Below, piece by piece: positions 18,585-28,975 of a stretch of DNA of 64,000 bases. The notes beneath the pieces were generated by a model that saw only the letters and a list, made by a program, of their open reading frames with translations, did no database searches and was not told the origin of the DNA. A program made the position numbers and the translations under genes. Each line of letters opens with the position of its first letter. The first letter of the stretch is position 1. Origin of the DNA: Bacteroidota bacterium (GTDB lineage Bacteria; Bacteroidota; JABWAT01). The stretch lies in contig JABWAT010000002.1 of the NCBI GenBank assembly GCA_013360915.1, forward strand, positions 1 to 64,000. Reading direction: 5' to 3'.

Positions 18585-19195
18585 ATCTGACCGTGCTCGA
18601 TATTAAAAAGAAAGAATTCAGGAAAGTGATGCGGGGATTTGATCCCGCAGATGTGCGCGAATTCCTGGAAGAAATGGCTGCGGAATGGGATCAGCTGAAT
18701 ACCCGCAACCGCGACTTGCAAACCCGGGTGGTGGAACTGGAAACTCAGGTGCGTGATTTCAGGCAGGTGGAACAAGTCCTGCAGCAGGCCCTGAAGAAAA
18801 CCGAGGAAACCAGCCGTCAGCAGATGGAACTGATCAGACAGCAGGCAGAGGCCACCCTTCGTGAGTCTGACCTGAAGGCTGCCCGACTGGTGGATTCAGC
18901 AAGAAATGAAGCCAATGAAGTCCGACAGCAGATCGTGTTTTTAGAACAGACCAGAACCGATCTTCTCAACCGTCTGGATGGCATTCTGACCACCTTCAGA
19001 AAAAATGTGGACGATTTCAGGTCAGAACTCAGAGAAACAGCTCCCCGGGTTCCCGTGAATCCGCCGGTTCAGGTGCCTGCCGTCCCTGATGTTCCGGCCC
19101 CAACCGTTCCTTCGGCACAGACCCCACAGATACCTGAAACACCCCCCGCACCGCGCAAAATCAACCTCGATCATTTGCTTAACACACTGGACTGA
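18581..19195 (+). CDS. divIVA: DivIVA-domain cell-division/polarity protein
   Basis: The 204-residue protein starts with the DivIVA membrane-binding segment: LTVLDIKKKEFRKVMRGFDP, then VREFLEEMA. A long coiled coil follows (about 35-150), rich in Gln and Glu. The C-terminal region (about 155-190) is Pro/Val-rich and disordered, ending in a conserved-looking tail KINLDHLLNTLD that may dock a partner. DivIVA proteins sense curved membrane and recruit division or growth factors. The gene is coupled to yggS by a 4-base overlap and followed after 2 bases by a purine phosphorylase. Confidence 0.85.
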   Translation: MNLTVLDIKKKEFRKVMRGFDPADVREFLEEMAAEWDQLNTRNRDLQTRVVELETQVRDFRQVEQVLQQALKKTEETSRQQMELIRQQAEATLRESDLKAARLVDSARNEANEVRQQIVFLEQTRTDLLNRLDGILTTFRKNVDDFRSELRETAPRVPVNPPVQVPAVPDVPAPTVPSAQTPQIPETPPAPRKINLDHLLNTLD

Positions 19196-19197
19196 CC

Positions 19198-20016
19198 ATG
19201 CTGAAAACCCGTCTTGAAGAAGCTGCCCGTTTTATCCGGTCAAAAACCAAGGAAAACCCTGCCGTCGGAATTATTCTGGGCACCGGTCTGAGCGGATTGG
19301 TTCGGGAAATCACCATTTCCTGTGAAATCGACTACCGTGATATTCCCTACTTTGTCACATCCACTGTGGAATCCCATCACGGGAAACTCATTTTTGGAAA
19401 CCTGGGCGGAAAGCCGGTGGTCGCCATGAGCGGGCGCTTTCACTTCTATGAAGGCTACACCATGGAACAGATCACGTTTCCCGTCAGGGTTATGAAGGCG
19501 TTGGGAGTCACCACCCTGCTTGTTTCAAACGCCGCCGGCTGCCTGAATCCCCAATGGCGGAAAGGGGATATCATGATCATTTCCGATCACATCAATCTGC
19601 TTGGTTCGAATCCGCTTATTGGGCCCAATGATGACAGCCTGGGTCCGCGATTCCCCGATATGAGCGAACCCTATTCGAAATCCCTGATTGCCCTTGCAGA
19701 AAAAGTCGCACTGGAATCGGGAATCAGACTTCAGAAAGGCGTCTATGCGGCCATGACAGGACCCAATCTGGAAACAGCTGCCGAGTACCGGATGCTCAGA
19801 ACCATCGGTGCAGATGCCATCGGAATGTCGACCATTCCTGAGGTGATCGTTGCCAATCACCAGGGAACCCGGGTACTGGGATTCTCCATTCTCACCGATG
19901 ATTGTTTCCCCGATTCGCTCAAACCCGTCAACATTTCAGAAATCATAGCCATTGCCAATGAGGCCGAACCAAAAATGACCACCGTCATGACCCGTGTGGT
20001 AAGCCGTTTACCATGA
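19198..20016 (+). CDS. Purine nucleoside phosphorylase (PNP/MTAP family)
   Basis: The 272-residue enzyme should split inosine or guanosine with phosphate for purine salvage. It shows the family landmarks in order: GIILGTGLSGL near residues 22-32, VESHHGKL, GRFHFYEGY, VSNAAGCLNP, and the nucleoside-binding stretch MTGPNLETAAEYR. The length matches trimeric PNPs (about 270-280). It begins 2 bases after divIVA. The exact base preference cannot be read from sequence with confidence. Confidence 0.92.
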   Translation: MLKTRLEEAARFIRSKTKENPAVGIILGTGLSGLVREITISCEIDYRDIPYFVTSTVESHHGKLIFGNLGGKPVVAMSGRFHFYEGYTMEQITFPVRVMKALGVTTLLVSNAAGCLNPQWRKGDIMIISDHINLLGSNPLIGPNDDSLGPRFPDMSEPYSKSLIALAEKVALESGIRLQKGVYAAMTGPNLETAAEYRMLRTIGADAIGMSTIPEVIVANHQGTRVLGFSILTDDCFPDSLKPVNISEIIAIANEAEPKMTTVMTRVVSRLP

Positions 20017-20104
20017 TGCGGCTTGTTGACCTTTGGGTGATCAGGGTCGCAGCAACCGGAATCTGAATGGATTTTAAATTGGGTAAATCCTACTTTTCCA
20101 AGCT

Positions 20105-21502
20105 ATGAACAGATATCTGGTCTCCTTTTCCCAGCGAATCCGGTTCATATCTGATGTTCTGATGATCCTGGTGTCCATCAACCTGGCTCATTTCGTCTGG
20201 TATGGGCACTTTCCGACCCTGATGGAACGGGATCCGTACAGCCTGTTCTTTCTGTATCTCGTTTTTATCTGGTTTATCTGTGCCTTTCTGTTTCCGGTCT
20301 ACCGTGAACAGCGGATTATTTCCATCACAGTGACCCTGACCGAGTTCATCAAGTACATCTCCATTTATGTTTCCCTGATTTCGATTTCCATTGTGGTGGC
20401 CCGCTGGAATTTTGTCTCACGGGAAATCCTCATCGCGTTCACCCTGTTTTTTCTGACGCTCGGAAGTGCTTTCAGGGTATTTTACCGGCTGTACACCTAT
20501 AAAGTCCGTGCCCGCGGACAGAACAGCAAGCGATTGCTGATCGTGGGAGTCGGGGCAGTGGCTTCCATTATCGAAAAACACATTATTCAGCGGCCAGAAT
20601 TGGGTTACCAGATTATCGGATATCTTCAGAATGACGAGGCCGTTCTGGTCAGGAAACGAAACCTGGTGATGGCCAATGTGCAATCCCTGTATGAGTATCT
20701 TAAGAAAAACCGGGTTGATGAAGTCTGTATTGCCGTGTCAAGTGGTGACCGGTTTCAGATCCGTCCGGTAATTGATTCCTGCGAACAGGCAGGCATCAGA
20801 AGCTGGATTGTTCCTGATTTTTTTGCTCAGCTGAACAAGGGAGCTGTTCTCGACTCGTTCGATGGAGTGCCCATTCTTCGGGTCAGACAGGAACCCTTGC
20901 AGAATCCAGCCAACCGGATCGTCAAGCGATTGTTCGATCTGGTGGTTGCATCGGTTTCTCTGATCATTATCATGCCTCCCCTGATGATCGTTCTGACCAT
21001 TCTGAACCGGATTTATTCACCGGGCCCTTTGTTTTTCAAGCAGCCCAGAAACGGAGCGCTGGGCGGGGTGTTCGATTGTTACAAGTTCAGGTCCATGCAT
21101 GTGAACCGCATGGGTGAGTTCCGGCAGGCCACCCAGGACGATCCGCGTGTGTCGGTGGTCGGCCGTTTTCTCAGACGAACCAACCTGGATGAAATACCAC
21201 AGATCATCAATGTTCTGAAAGGACAGATGAGCATTGTTGGCCCAAGACCCCACCCGGTCGAGCTGAACAAACAATGGCAGGAAGAAATCGGAAAATACAT
21301 GGTCCGGCACTATGTGAAACCCGGATTGACGGGATGGGCTCAGGTGAACGGATTCAGGGGTGAGACAGAAACAAGGCGAAAGATGATCAAACGGGTTCAG
21401 TATGATATCTGGTACATCGAAAACTGGTCCTTCGGTCTCGATATGAAAATCATTCTATTAACCGCCTGGCGGATGGTCCGCGGCGATAAGGCAGCATATT
21501 AA
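20105..21502 (+). CDS. Undecaprenyl-phosphate sugar-phosphate transferase (WbaP/WcaJ type)
   Basis: The 465-residue membrane protein starts surface-polysaccharide synthesis by moving a sugar-1-phosphate onto the lipid carrier. Four to five TM helices lie in the first 150 residues. A Rossmann-like soluble domain follows (about 140-270), then the C-terminal catalytic domain from about 275 with KRLFDLVVAS, the membrane re-entrant helix, YKFRSMHV, DEIPQIINVLKGQMSIVGPR and PGLTGWAQVNG. The sugar is unknown, but gmd and fcl follow immediately, so a GDP-fucose-containing glycan is plausible. A TACTTTTC box at 20091-20098 sits 6 bases before its ATG. Confidence 0.93.
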   Translation: MNRYLVSFSQRIRFISDVLMILVSINLAHFVWYGHFPTLMERDPYSLFFLYLVFIWFICAFLFPVYREQRIISITVTLTEFIKYISIYVSLISISIVVARWNFVSREILIAFTLFFLTLGSAFRVFYRLYTYKVRARGQNSKRLLIVGVGAVASIIEKHIIQRPELGYQIIGYLQNDEAVLVRKRNLVMANVQSLYEYLKKNRVDEVCIAVSSGDRFQIRPVIDSCEQAGIRSWIVPDFFAQLNKGAVLDSFDGVPILRVRQEPLQNPANRIVKRLFDLVVASVSLIIIMPPLMIVLTILNRIYSPGPLFFKQPRNGALGGVFDCYKFRSMHVNRMGEFRQATQDDPRVSVVGRFLRRTNLDEIPQIINVLKGQMSIVGPRPHPVELNKQWQEEIGKYMVRHYVKPGLTGWAQVNGFRGETETRRKMIKRVQYDIWYIENWSFGLDMKIILLTAWRMVRGDKAAY

Positions 21503-21517
21503 CAACAAGGAAAATCA

Positions 21518-22528
21518 ATGAAAAAAAAGGCGCTGATCACCGGTATTACAGGTCAGGATGGATCGTATCTGACAGAACTGCTCCTCTCGAAAGGGTACGA
21601 AGTCCATGGTATCATCCGTCGTGCATCCACTTTCAACACGGGACGGATTGATCATTTATACAAGGATCCTCATGTTAATAACGTGCAGTTATTTCTGCAC
21701 TATGGTGATATTGCTGATTCGGCCAATCTGATTCACCTGATTCACAAAATTGAACCGGATGAAATTTATCATCTGGCCGCTCAGTCGCACGTCCGGGTTT
21801 CCTTTGATATTCCTGAATACACCGGTGATGTGACTGGTGTGGGGACCGCCCGCATTCTCGAAGCCATGCGGATTACCGGTCATACCTGCCGTTTCTATCA
21901 GGCTTCCAGCTCGGAAATGTATGGTCTGGTTCAGGAAGTGCCGCAGAAGGAAACCACCCCATTCTATCCGCGCAGTCCGTATGGCGCCGCCAAGGTTTAT
22001 GCCTACTGGCTTACGGTGAACTACCGGGAGTCCTATAACATGTTCGCAACAAATGGTATTTTATTCAACCATGAGTCTCCCCGTCGTGGTGAAACGTTTG
22101 TTACCCGCAAAATCACCCGCGCGGTGGCCCATATTCTGGCCGGCATGCAGGATAAACTTTTCATGGGTAATCTGGATGCCAAACGGGATTGGGGATTTGC
22201 CAAAGAATACGTGGAAGCCATGTACCTCATGCTTCAGCACGATGTTCCCGATGATTTTGTCATTGCAACCGGAGAGACACACACGGTCCGCGAGTTTCTG
22301 GAGGAAGCATTCGGATATGTGGGACGTGACTATAAATCCTACGTGGATATTGATCCCGTTTACTACCGTCCGGCCGAAGTGGATTTGCTGATCGGGGATC
22401 CCACAAAAGCAAAAACCGTTCTGAAATGGCAACCCAAAACCACGTTCAGGGAACTGGTCAGGCTGATGGTGGATGCCGATATTGAGCATATTGAAAGAAC
22501 GCATAAGATCAAGGTTGCGCGCGGATGA
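21518..22528 (+). CDS. gmd: GDP-mannose 4,6-dehydratase
   Basis: The 336-residue short-chain dehydrogenase converts GDP-D-mannose to GDP-4-keto-6-deoxymannose. The NADP-binding Gly motif ITGITGQDG is at residues 7-15. The catalytic Ser/Glu are in ASSSEMYG and the Tyr/Lys in [24 protein letters not shown] is the family's GDP-mannose-binding signature. It lies 15 bases after the priming transferase and overlaps fcl by 4 bases. Together with fcl and manC in this window it makes GDP-L-fucose. Confidence 0.97.
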   Translation: MKKKALITGITGQDGSYLTELLLSKGYEVHGIIRRASTFNTGRIDHLYKDPHVNNVQLFLHYGDIADSANLIHLIHKIEPDEIYHLAAQSHVRVSFDIPEYTGDVTGVGTARILEAMRITGHTCRFYQASSSEMYGLVQEVPQKETTPFYPRSPYGAAKVYAYWLTVNYRESYNMFATNGILFNHESPRRGETFVTRKITRAVAHILAGMQDKLFMGNLDAKRDWGFAKEYVEAMYLMLQHDVPDDFVIATGETHTVREFLEEAFGYVGRDYKSYVDIDPVYYRPAEVDLLIGDPTKAKTVLKWQPKTTFRELVRLMVDADIEHIERTHKIKVARG

Positions 22529-23469
22529 GTGAACTGAATCTGCCGGTTTTTGTGGCCGGTCACCGTGGTCTGGTAGGCTCTGCAATTGTAAGACGGTTAC
22601 AGAGGGATGGATATACCAATATCCTGACCAGAGGCCGTTCAGAACTGGATCTGACCGATTCGGTGGCCGTCCGTGCATTTTTTGAAAAAGAGCGACCGGC
22701 TCTGGTTTACCTGGCCGCAGCTAAAGTCGGGGGTATTCATGCAAACAATGTGTACCGTGCCGATTTTCTGCTCGAAAACCTGAAAATCCAGAATAACGTC
22801 ATTGAAAGTGCCTGGAAAACCGGCACCACCAAACTGATGTTCCTGGGAAGTTCCTGCATCTATCCAAAGCTGGCACCTCAGCCTCTGAAGGAGGACAGCC
22901 TGCTGACCGGATTGCTTGAACCCACCAATGAACCCTATGCCATCGCAAAAATTGCGGGCATTAAGCTGTGTGAAAATCTCAACCGTCAGTATGGTACCAA
23001 CTTCATTTCGGTCATGCCAACGAACCTGTACGGTCCGAATGACAATTTTCATCCGGAAAACTCCCACGTTCTCCCGGCGCTGATCCGCAAATTTGTTACG
23101 GCCGCCGAAACGGGAGAAAAAACCGTGACGGTCTGGGGAACCGGTACGCCACGACGGGAATTTCTTCATGTGGATGACATGGCCGATGCCTGTGTATTTC
23201 TGATGAAAACATACTCGGGTAACGATTTTGTTAACATTGGCACCGGAACCGATGTGACGATCAGGGAATTGGCTACCTCGGTTGCCTCTGCTGCCGGTTT
23301 TTCGGGTGATCTTGTTTTCGATACCACCAAACCGGATGGTACTCCCCGCAAACTGATGGATGTCGGCCGGTTAACCTCACTGGGATGGTCTGCACGAATT
23401 TCACTTGATGAGGGAATCCGTGAAACCGTCCGGTGGTTCAGAGAGAACCGGCATCGTCTGAATGGTTAA
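22525..23469 (+). CDS. fcl: GDP-L-fucose synthase
   Basis: The 314-residue epimerase/reductase makes GDP-L-fucose from the Gmd product. It has the NADP motif [10 protein letters not shown] near residues 12-21, the Ser in LGSSCIYPK, and the catalytic Tyr/Lys pair in [20 protein letters not shown]-type sequence ([16 protein letters not shown]) also fits. The product is cytoplasmic and should feed fucosylated surface polysaccharide. It is coupled to gmd by a 4-base overlap. The next gene starts 26 bases after its stop with its own ribosome-binding site. Confidence 0.96.
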   Translation: MSELNLPVFVAGHRGLVGSAIVRRLQRDGYTNILTRGRSELDLTDSVAVRAFFEKERPALVYLAAAKVGGIHANNVYRADFLLENLKIQNNVIESAWKTGTTKLMFLGSSCIYPKLAPQPLKEDSLLTGLLEPTNEPYAIAKIAGIKLCENLNRQYGTNFISVMPTNLYGPNDNFHPENSHVLPALIRKFVTAAETGEKTVTVWGTGTPRREFLHVDDMADACVFLMKTYSGNDFVNIGTGTDVTIRELATSVASAAGFSGDLVFDTTKPDGTPRKLMDVGRLTSLGWSARISLDEGIRETVRWFRENRHRLNG

Positions 23470-23495
23470 ACGGTAGCCGGATTACGGGGAGGTTT

Positions 23496-26400
23496 ATGAT
23501 TACTCGACGGCTGTTGCCCGTGGTTTTTATGATGTGCTGGGCGGGAAGTTCGGCCGTTTTTGCACAATCCCTTCTTTCTGTCGATAAACCTGGCCTTGTC
23601 CGGGTGGCCCCCGAACAGATTCCTGACCTGACGTCTGTAACGGTGCGGACCCATTACAGTCAATCCATCCCCTGGTTTTCCTATCAGGGTCAACCTTATC
23701 TGGTGGTCTTTCCTGACCGGTCTTCCGATCCGGAGTTTGCCGGGGAGATGTTGAATCAGTACAGCCTTTCTCAGCCGCTTGGTCTCTACCCCTCGGGACC
23801 AGATAACCTTCCCTATCAGGTGGTCACCTCTTCCTTATCCGGTTACACCACCGGACCGGTGGATACACTTGGTTTTACCATTCATGTGGAAACCGATGCC
23901 GAATACTATCAGGGGGAAAATACCGGCACCAACTGGAGTGAGCGGGTCAGCGGCGAAACCTGGGTTATGAAATCACTGAACAAGGGCGGATCTCATACGG
24001 TCGGTTTTCCGGCTGTAATCAACGGATTTACCCGGGGTGCCACACTGACCGTCCGGGTCAGGGGAATTTCGCGGGATTCCGCCACCAATCCTGATCACCG
24101 GGTATCGGTCACCTTCCAGGGTCAGAGTCGTGACCAGGATTTTTCGGGGTATACGCTGAGTGATATAACCTATCCCGTGACCGTTTCCAGCAGTCAGAGC
24201 CGGAATGTGACCATAAAGAATACCGGATTCACCAATACATCCGTTGACCGCATTTATGTGGACTGGGTAAAAATAGCCGGCCGGTTCGCCGGAACACTCG
24301 ATACCACGTATCTGGAATTTGAGAAACCAGGCAATCTGCGCCAGAGTCAGTTTCTGAGTTTTCATGTGGCACCAGCTTCCCGTTTTGTTCTGATTGATAC
24401 CTTATCCCGTCAGGTTGTGCTACCAGCATTGAAGGATTCGATTTCATCGGTCAAGCGGATTGTCTTTTCAGTATCCGGTCTGACCGGCTCCCGCTGGATT
24501 CTGGCCAATCTTGCCAAAAACCAGCCAATGAAAACGCCCAATCCGGTTGAATCACTTTCAACAGGTCAGGAACAAATGATCATCATCACCCATCCTGACT
24601 TCCGTTCCTTTGCAGATGATTACTCCATTCTTCGCAAGGATATGGATGGCGTGACCAGCCGGGTGGTGGAGACCCCATCGGTTTATTGGACTTATTCCGC
24701 AGGAAATCCCACCCCTCATGCCATTAAATCCTTTCTCTGGGATGAATACAACCGCAACTCATCGCTGAAATATGTGCTGCTGGTTGGAAATTCCAGCTGG
24801 GATCATCGTGAAATCACTTCCCGTTTTGGAAAACGGAATTTTGTTCCTTCCTACGGAAATCCCGTTTCTGACCAATGGATGGTGGCCTTTGCCGATACCA
24901 ACCGCGTGTACTCCTTCATTCCGATCGGTCGTCTGCCGCTCACGACCGAGGCCGATGGATACCGGTTTATTTCCAAGCTGACCGAGTACAGGAAACAGGC
25001 CCGCAACCATCAGAATATCAAACGGTTTGGTTTTATCAATGGCGGTTTTGATAAAAACGAAATCAGGTTGTTTTTTAATCAGACCTCCAGACTGATCAAT
25101 GAATTTGTTTACGATCCTTCCATTGCGGGTGTGATCGACACCGTCATCAAGCGGACGGAAGGGTATCTGGATGCAGGACGAGAAACTCCCAAAATTCAGA
25201 AACTTTTCAAAGAAGGGGTCGGAATGGTCAGTTTTGTCGGTCATGCCGGCAGCCGGACCTGGGATCTGATGCTGAGTGATGTGAGGTCACTGCCTGGCGG
25301 AAATACGTTGTATCCGTTCATTACCTCCATGACCTGCTTTACCGGTGACATTGCCAATCCGAACCAGGATAGTTTCGCCGAGGAATTCGTTCTCGCGGGA
25401 GACCGCGGGGCCATCGGGTTCATGGGAACTTCGGGGCTGGGCTACATTGACCTTGATGACATTCTGGTTCGTGGCATTTACACCGAATTGTTCAAAAACC
25501 GGAATCCGGTTTTTATGGAAGCAATCACACGGGCCAAAAATTCTCTGGCGGTCCGCTACCGCACCAATGACAGAGTACGGTCTATCATCCGGCAATACAT
25601 TTACATCGGGGATCCATCCCTGAAAATTCCCATCCGGATGAAACCCGATATATCACTGACTCCGCAGACGCTGGCCTGGAAAGTGAATGATTCAACGGTG
25701 GTGGTTCGCTATAATCTTCAGAATAACGGAATGGTTACCGGTGATTCGGTGCTGATCGACCTGACCGGTTTGCCCGATGGAATGATTTATCAACCCAGGA
25801 CCATTCGTCTGACCGGCTCTTACCAGACCGTTTATGATACCCTGACAATCACTCAACCCGGGACCTGGCCTCTCGAGGCATCCGTTTCCTGGTGGAACGC
25901 CGAGGATGAAGATCAGGCCAACAACAGACTGGCTGTCCCGGTTACCATTCCGCAGCAGCGGCTGACGGTTTACAATCTGGTCGATCAGCAATACATCAGG
26001 GCCGAAGAAAAAACGGTGTGGTTGTATGCTCCCCGGCCTGTAACGGTCACCTGGCAGGTCCTCCATCAGGATGGTCAGTTACTGGGTTCGGGAAACCGGC
26101 TGATGAATGGCCTGGACTCACTGGTGATGGATCTCCGCGGACTGTCCGCTGAAACCCGTGTCACCCTCCGGTATCAGACCAATGACAATCCGCAACCCAC
26201 CGACATGACCTTTTACACCGATGCCACCGGTTTGGAAAACCGTTTATCATCCCCACCGGTGATTCTGGCCGGAAATGGGGTCCGTCTGAAGAATGGAACA
26301 GTAAGCCTCGAACCAACCGATCAGCTGTTTGCCATCGGAAGCGCTGGATTTGACGCCATCAATACTGCCTATATCACCAGCGGATCCACCACTGTTTTTG

Positions 26401-27989
26401 GTCAGTTTCGCGGCATGCTGGCTGCGAGACTCGATAGTGTCACACTCAGCATCAGGGAATACACCGAGTTTGATACCTATCTGGATACAGCCAATACCCG
26501 AAAGCTGGAAAACTGGATACGGGATCGGCTTTCCACACGGGATATTCTGGCCTTTGCGGTGAAGGATGAAGGAAGCCGGCGACTGACACCCTCCCTGAAA
26601 TCACTGATGCGCTCGCTGGGGAGCCGTTATCTCGATTCGCTTGCCAGCCGGCAGGGATGGGCGTTTGCTGTAAAACTGGATGATACCCCCAAACCCTTGC
26701 TTGAAGGGTGGGCACGAAGCAGTCTGCTGACCGTTTATGTTGAAAAGAATCTGAAAGCCTATCCGGCAACTGGTCACCTGAAAATACCATTGAAAGCACC
26801 GGTCCTGCTCAGCTCGGTTACCATCAGCAACCAACATTCTGATGGAACCGGTTGGTCGCTGAATAATTCCGATTGGCTGGATCTCCCAGCGGGAAAACAG
26901 ATCCTTCCGGTGGACAATGCTGATACATTGTTTTTGCGGTTTTCCAATTCGACTCCGGATACCAGCATCAGACTGGTGGCAGGGGAGTCTGTTTTTACTC
27001 CTGTCATCCGGTCCGGACTGATCAGTTCAGTGGTACCGGAACCTGAAGTGATTGTAGGAGCCCCATTCAGTTATGGCGCTGTTTTATTCAGTACGGGAGC
27101 CGATCCGCTTTCCCCGGTTTCTATCCGTTTCAAAATCAGTAAAACCACCGGTGATTTATATACAGTGGATTCAACGATATTCCGGTCACAATCCCGTATG
27201 TCAGTTCAATTTTCCGTTCCTGCCCGAACGCTTACCGATACGGGGGACTATCTGCTCTCCATGACGTTAACCGGTGCCGGTATTCTGGATGAATTTTCAA
27301 CGGTTACCGATTCCATGTCGGTGGTGGTCGCAACAGGTGTGGATGATTTCAATCCGGATATCCGGCTGTACCACCGGGCCACCGAATTGCTGACATCCGA
27401 ACGGAGTCTGGTGCCCAAAACCAGCGAGTATGAAGTGGTGATCGGGTACACCGACTATCTGTTACTCGATGATACCACCCGGATCGGTATTTACCTGAAT
27501 GGTGCGCCTGTGCCGGCCGGTAACTCTCTGACTCTGAAACAATCGGAGGACAGGACCGAAAGCATTCTGAAATTTACGGCAGGACTGGTCGAAGGAATCA
27601 ATCGTTTTGAAGTGAGTGTTCAGCCACCATTCGGACCTTACTCGGTTGAACCCAAAACCGAGTCCTGGCAGGTGGTTGTCGATGGTTCTCCGGGAATCCG
27701 TGACATGGCCAACTACCCGAACCCCTTTGCCGATGAAACCCAGATTTATCTGGAACTGGGCGGATTTGAGGATCCTGAAAGCGGGGAGATCCATATTTTT
27801 ACGATCAACGGCCTTAAAATCAGAACCATCAGAATCGGCAAACCGGTGGTCGGTCACAATGCCATTCATTGGGATGGCCGCGATCAGGACGGGGACCGGG
27901 TTGCCAACGGAGTTTATCTGTACCGGGCGGCTATCCGCTACGGAGAAAAAACCGTTTATCAGACCGGGAAAATGCTGAAGGCTGAATGA
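23496..27989 (+). CDS. C25 (gingipain/PorU-like) peptidase with T9SS sorting domain
   Basis: The 1497-residue secreted protein starts at ATG 23496, behind a ggggagg ribosome-binding site, with a signal peptide of about 24 residues. A beta-rich N-terminal part precedes the C25 caspase-like domain (about 365-745), with catalytic His583 in GHAG and Cys614 in TCFTGD. Several beta-sandwich segments follow. The C-terminus (from about 1402, NYPNPFADETQI, ending YQTGKMLKAE) is a FlgD-like T9SS sorting domain. PorU, the T9SS sortase, is also a C25 protein that keeps such a domain, so this is either PorU or a secreted gingipain-type protease. It is longer than typical PorU. Confidence 0.85.
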   Translation: MITRRLLPVVFMMCWAGSSAVFAQSLLSVDKPGLVRVAPEQIPDLTSVTVRTHYSQSIPWFSYQGQPYLVVFPDRSSDPEFAGEMLNQYSLSQPLGLYPSGPDNLPYQVVTSSLSGYTTGPVDTLGFTIHVETDAEYYQGENTGTNWSERVSGETWVMKSLNKGGSHTVGFPAVINGFTRGATLTVRVRGISRDSATNPDHRVSVTFQGQSRDQDFSGYTLSDITYPVTVSSSQSRNVTIKNTGFTNTSVDRIYVDWVKIAGRFAGTLDTTYLEFEKPGNLRQSQFLSFHVAPASRFVLIDTLSRQVVLPALKDSISSVKRIVFSVSGLTGSRWILANLAKNQPMKTPNPVESLSTGQEQMIIITHPDFRSFADDYSILRKDMDGVTSRVVETPSVYWTYSAGNPTPHAIKSFLWDEYNRNSSLKYVLLVGNSSWDHREITSRFGKRNFVPSYGNPVSDQWMVAFADTNRVYSFIPIGRLPLTTEADGYRFISKLTEYRKQARNHQNIKRFGFINGGFDKNEIRLFFNQTSRLINEFVYDPSIAGVIDTVIKRTEGYLDAGRETPKIQKLFKEGVGMVSFVGHAGSRTWDLMLSDVRSLPGGNTLYPFITSMTCFTGDIANPNQDSFAEEFVLAGDRGAIGFMGTSGLGYIDLDDILVRGIYTELFKNRNPVFMEAITRAKNSLAVRYRTNDRVRSIIRQYIYIGDPSLKIPIRMKPDISLTPQTLAWKVNDSTVVVRYNLQNNGMVTGDSVLIDLTGLPDGMIYQPRTIRLTGSYQTVYDTLTITQPGTWPLEASVSWWNAEDEDQANNRLAVPVTIPQQRLTVYNLVDQQYIRAEEKTVWLYAPRPVTVTWQVLHQDGQLLGSGNRLMNGLDSLVMDLRGLSAETRVTLRYQTNDNPQPTDMTFYTDATGLENRLSSPPVILAGNGVRLKNGTVSLEPTDQLFAIGSAGFDAINTAYITSGSTTVFGQFRGMLAARLDSVTLSIREYTEFDTYLDTANTRKLENWIRDRLSTRDILAFAVKDEGSRRLTPSLKSLMRSLGSRYLDSLASRQGWAFAVKLDDTPKPLLEGWARSSLLTVYVEKNLKAYPATGHLKIPLKAPVLLSSVTISNQHSDGTGWSLNNSDWLDLPAGKQILPVDNADTLFLRFSNSTPDTSIRLVAGESVFTPVIRSGLISSVVPEPEVIVGAPFSYGAVLFSTGADPLSPVSIRFKISKTTGDLYTVDSTIFRSQSRMSVQFSVPARTLTDTGDYLLSMTLTGAGILDEFSTVTDSMSVVVATGVDDFNPDIRLYHRATELLTSERSLVPKTSEYEVVIGYTDYLLLDDTTRIGIYLNGAPVPAGNSLTLKQSEDRTESILKFTAGLVEGINRFEVSVQPPFGPYSVEPKTESWQVVVDGSPGIRDMANYPNPFADETQIYLELGGFEDPESGEIHIFTINGLKIRTIRIGKPVVGHNAIHWDGRDQDGDRVANGVYLYRAAIRYGEKTVYQTGKMLKAE

Positions 27990-28975
27990 CAGGACGAACT
28001 GTGAAGATTTCCTATCATCTGGTTTCCTGGTTGGCTGCCCTGCAATTTCTGACTGCCTGCCAGTACCTTTCGTTTAACCGCGAAACCAAAACGGCCCGTA
28101 AAGAGACTCTTCAGCGGCTGCTTTCCGACCTGGCCGATTCGCTTAATACAGGAAATTCACGGTTTGTCATCAATCAGTCCAACCAGTTAAACGATGAGGT
28201 TAGCCATTTACTTCCGGATGACTATCCTCTGATGCTGAATGCAAAAGGGTTGTCCTACTTTTATCTGGGTGAAAATGACTCGGCGGAAGCCATTTTCGAT
28301 CAGGCGCTGGCATTGTTGCCGGGGAATGCCTGGCTGCTGAACAACAAAGGTCACATGCGCCTGCTGAAAGGTGACACAGAAAATGCCACCCGTTATTTTT
28401 CAGAGTCACTCAAGGCCGATCCGGCGTATGAAACAGCCCGGATCAATCTCGAAATTGCCGGAAAATTTGCATCAAGTGAATTGTCCTGGTCCGAGCTTGA
28501 GATAAAATCCATCGCTGATACCACGTCTGATCAGGAGGAAAAAGCCCGGTTGTACCGTCAACTCGTGAATCTGGCTCCCTGGTATGTCGACATTTACAAC
28601 AATCTGGCCGTGGCCGAGTTCAAACTCGGAAACCTGAATGATGCCTTCCGCTATCTGAATCTGGCTGTCACACTGGATCCGACCTATGCCATGGCCCACA
28701 ACAATCTGGGGTATCTGTATCATGAATACGGCTTGTATGATAAAGCCATCAGCCACTATCTGATTGCCATCAGACACCAATTTAATTTTTTTACTGCCAT
28801 GGAAAATCTGGCGCATGCCTATATTGCAAACGGACAGGCAGATGAAGCCATGCAGGTCCTTAACCGTGTTCTGGAAGTTGCTCCCAACCGGTCAGTGGCC
28901 CAAACCATGAAAAAAGAACTAGAAGCTGCCCGCGCTGCCTTACCGGTGACCGGGAATGAAAGACCCATCCAATGA
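27986..28975 (+). CDS. TPR lipoprotein
   Basis: The 329-residue protein has a lipoprotein signal ending LTAC (Cys25). TPR units cover about residues 65-155 and 190-310, for example NNLGYLYHEYGLYDKAISHY. It overlaps the C25 peptidase by 4 bases and manC by 4 bases, so it is translated with both. An envelope TPR lipoprotein next to a T9SS-type protease could be part of the secretion or assembly machinery, but no known Por/Gld protein is recognised. Confidence 0.8.
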   Translation: MTGRTVKISYHLVSWLAALQFLTACQYLSFNRETKTARKETLQRLLSDLADSLNTGNSRFVINQSNQLNDEVSHLLPDDYPLMLNAKGLSYFYLGENDSAEAIFDQALALLPGNAWLLNNKGHMRLLKGDTENATRYFSESLKADPAYETARINLEIAGKFASSELSWSELEIKSIADTTSDQEEKARLYRQLVNLAPWYVDIYNNLAVAEFKLGNLNDAFRYLNLAVTLDPTYAMAHNNLGYLYHEYGLYDKAISHYLIAIRHQFNFFTAMENLAHAYIANGQADEAMQVLNRVLEVAPNRSVAQTMKKELEAARAALPVTGNERPIQ

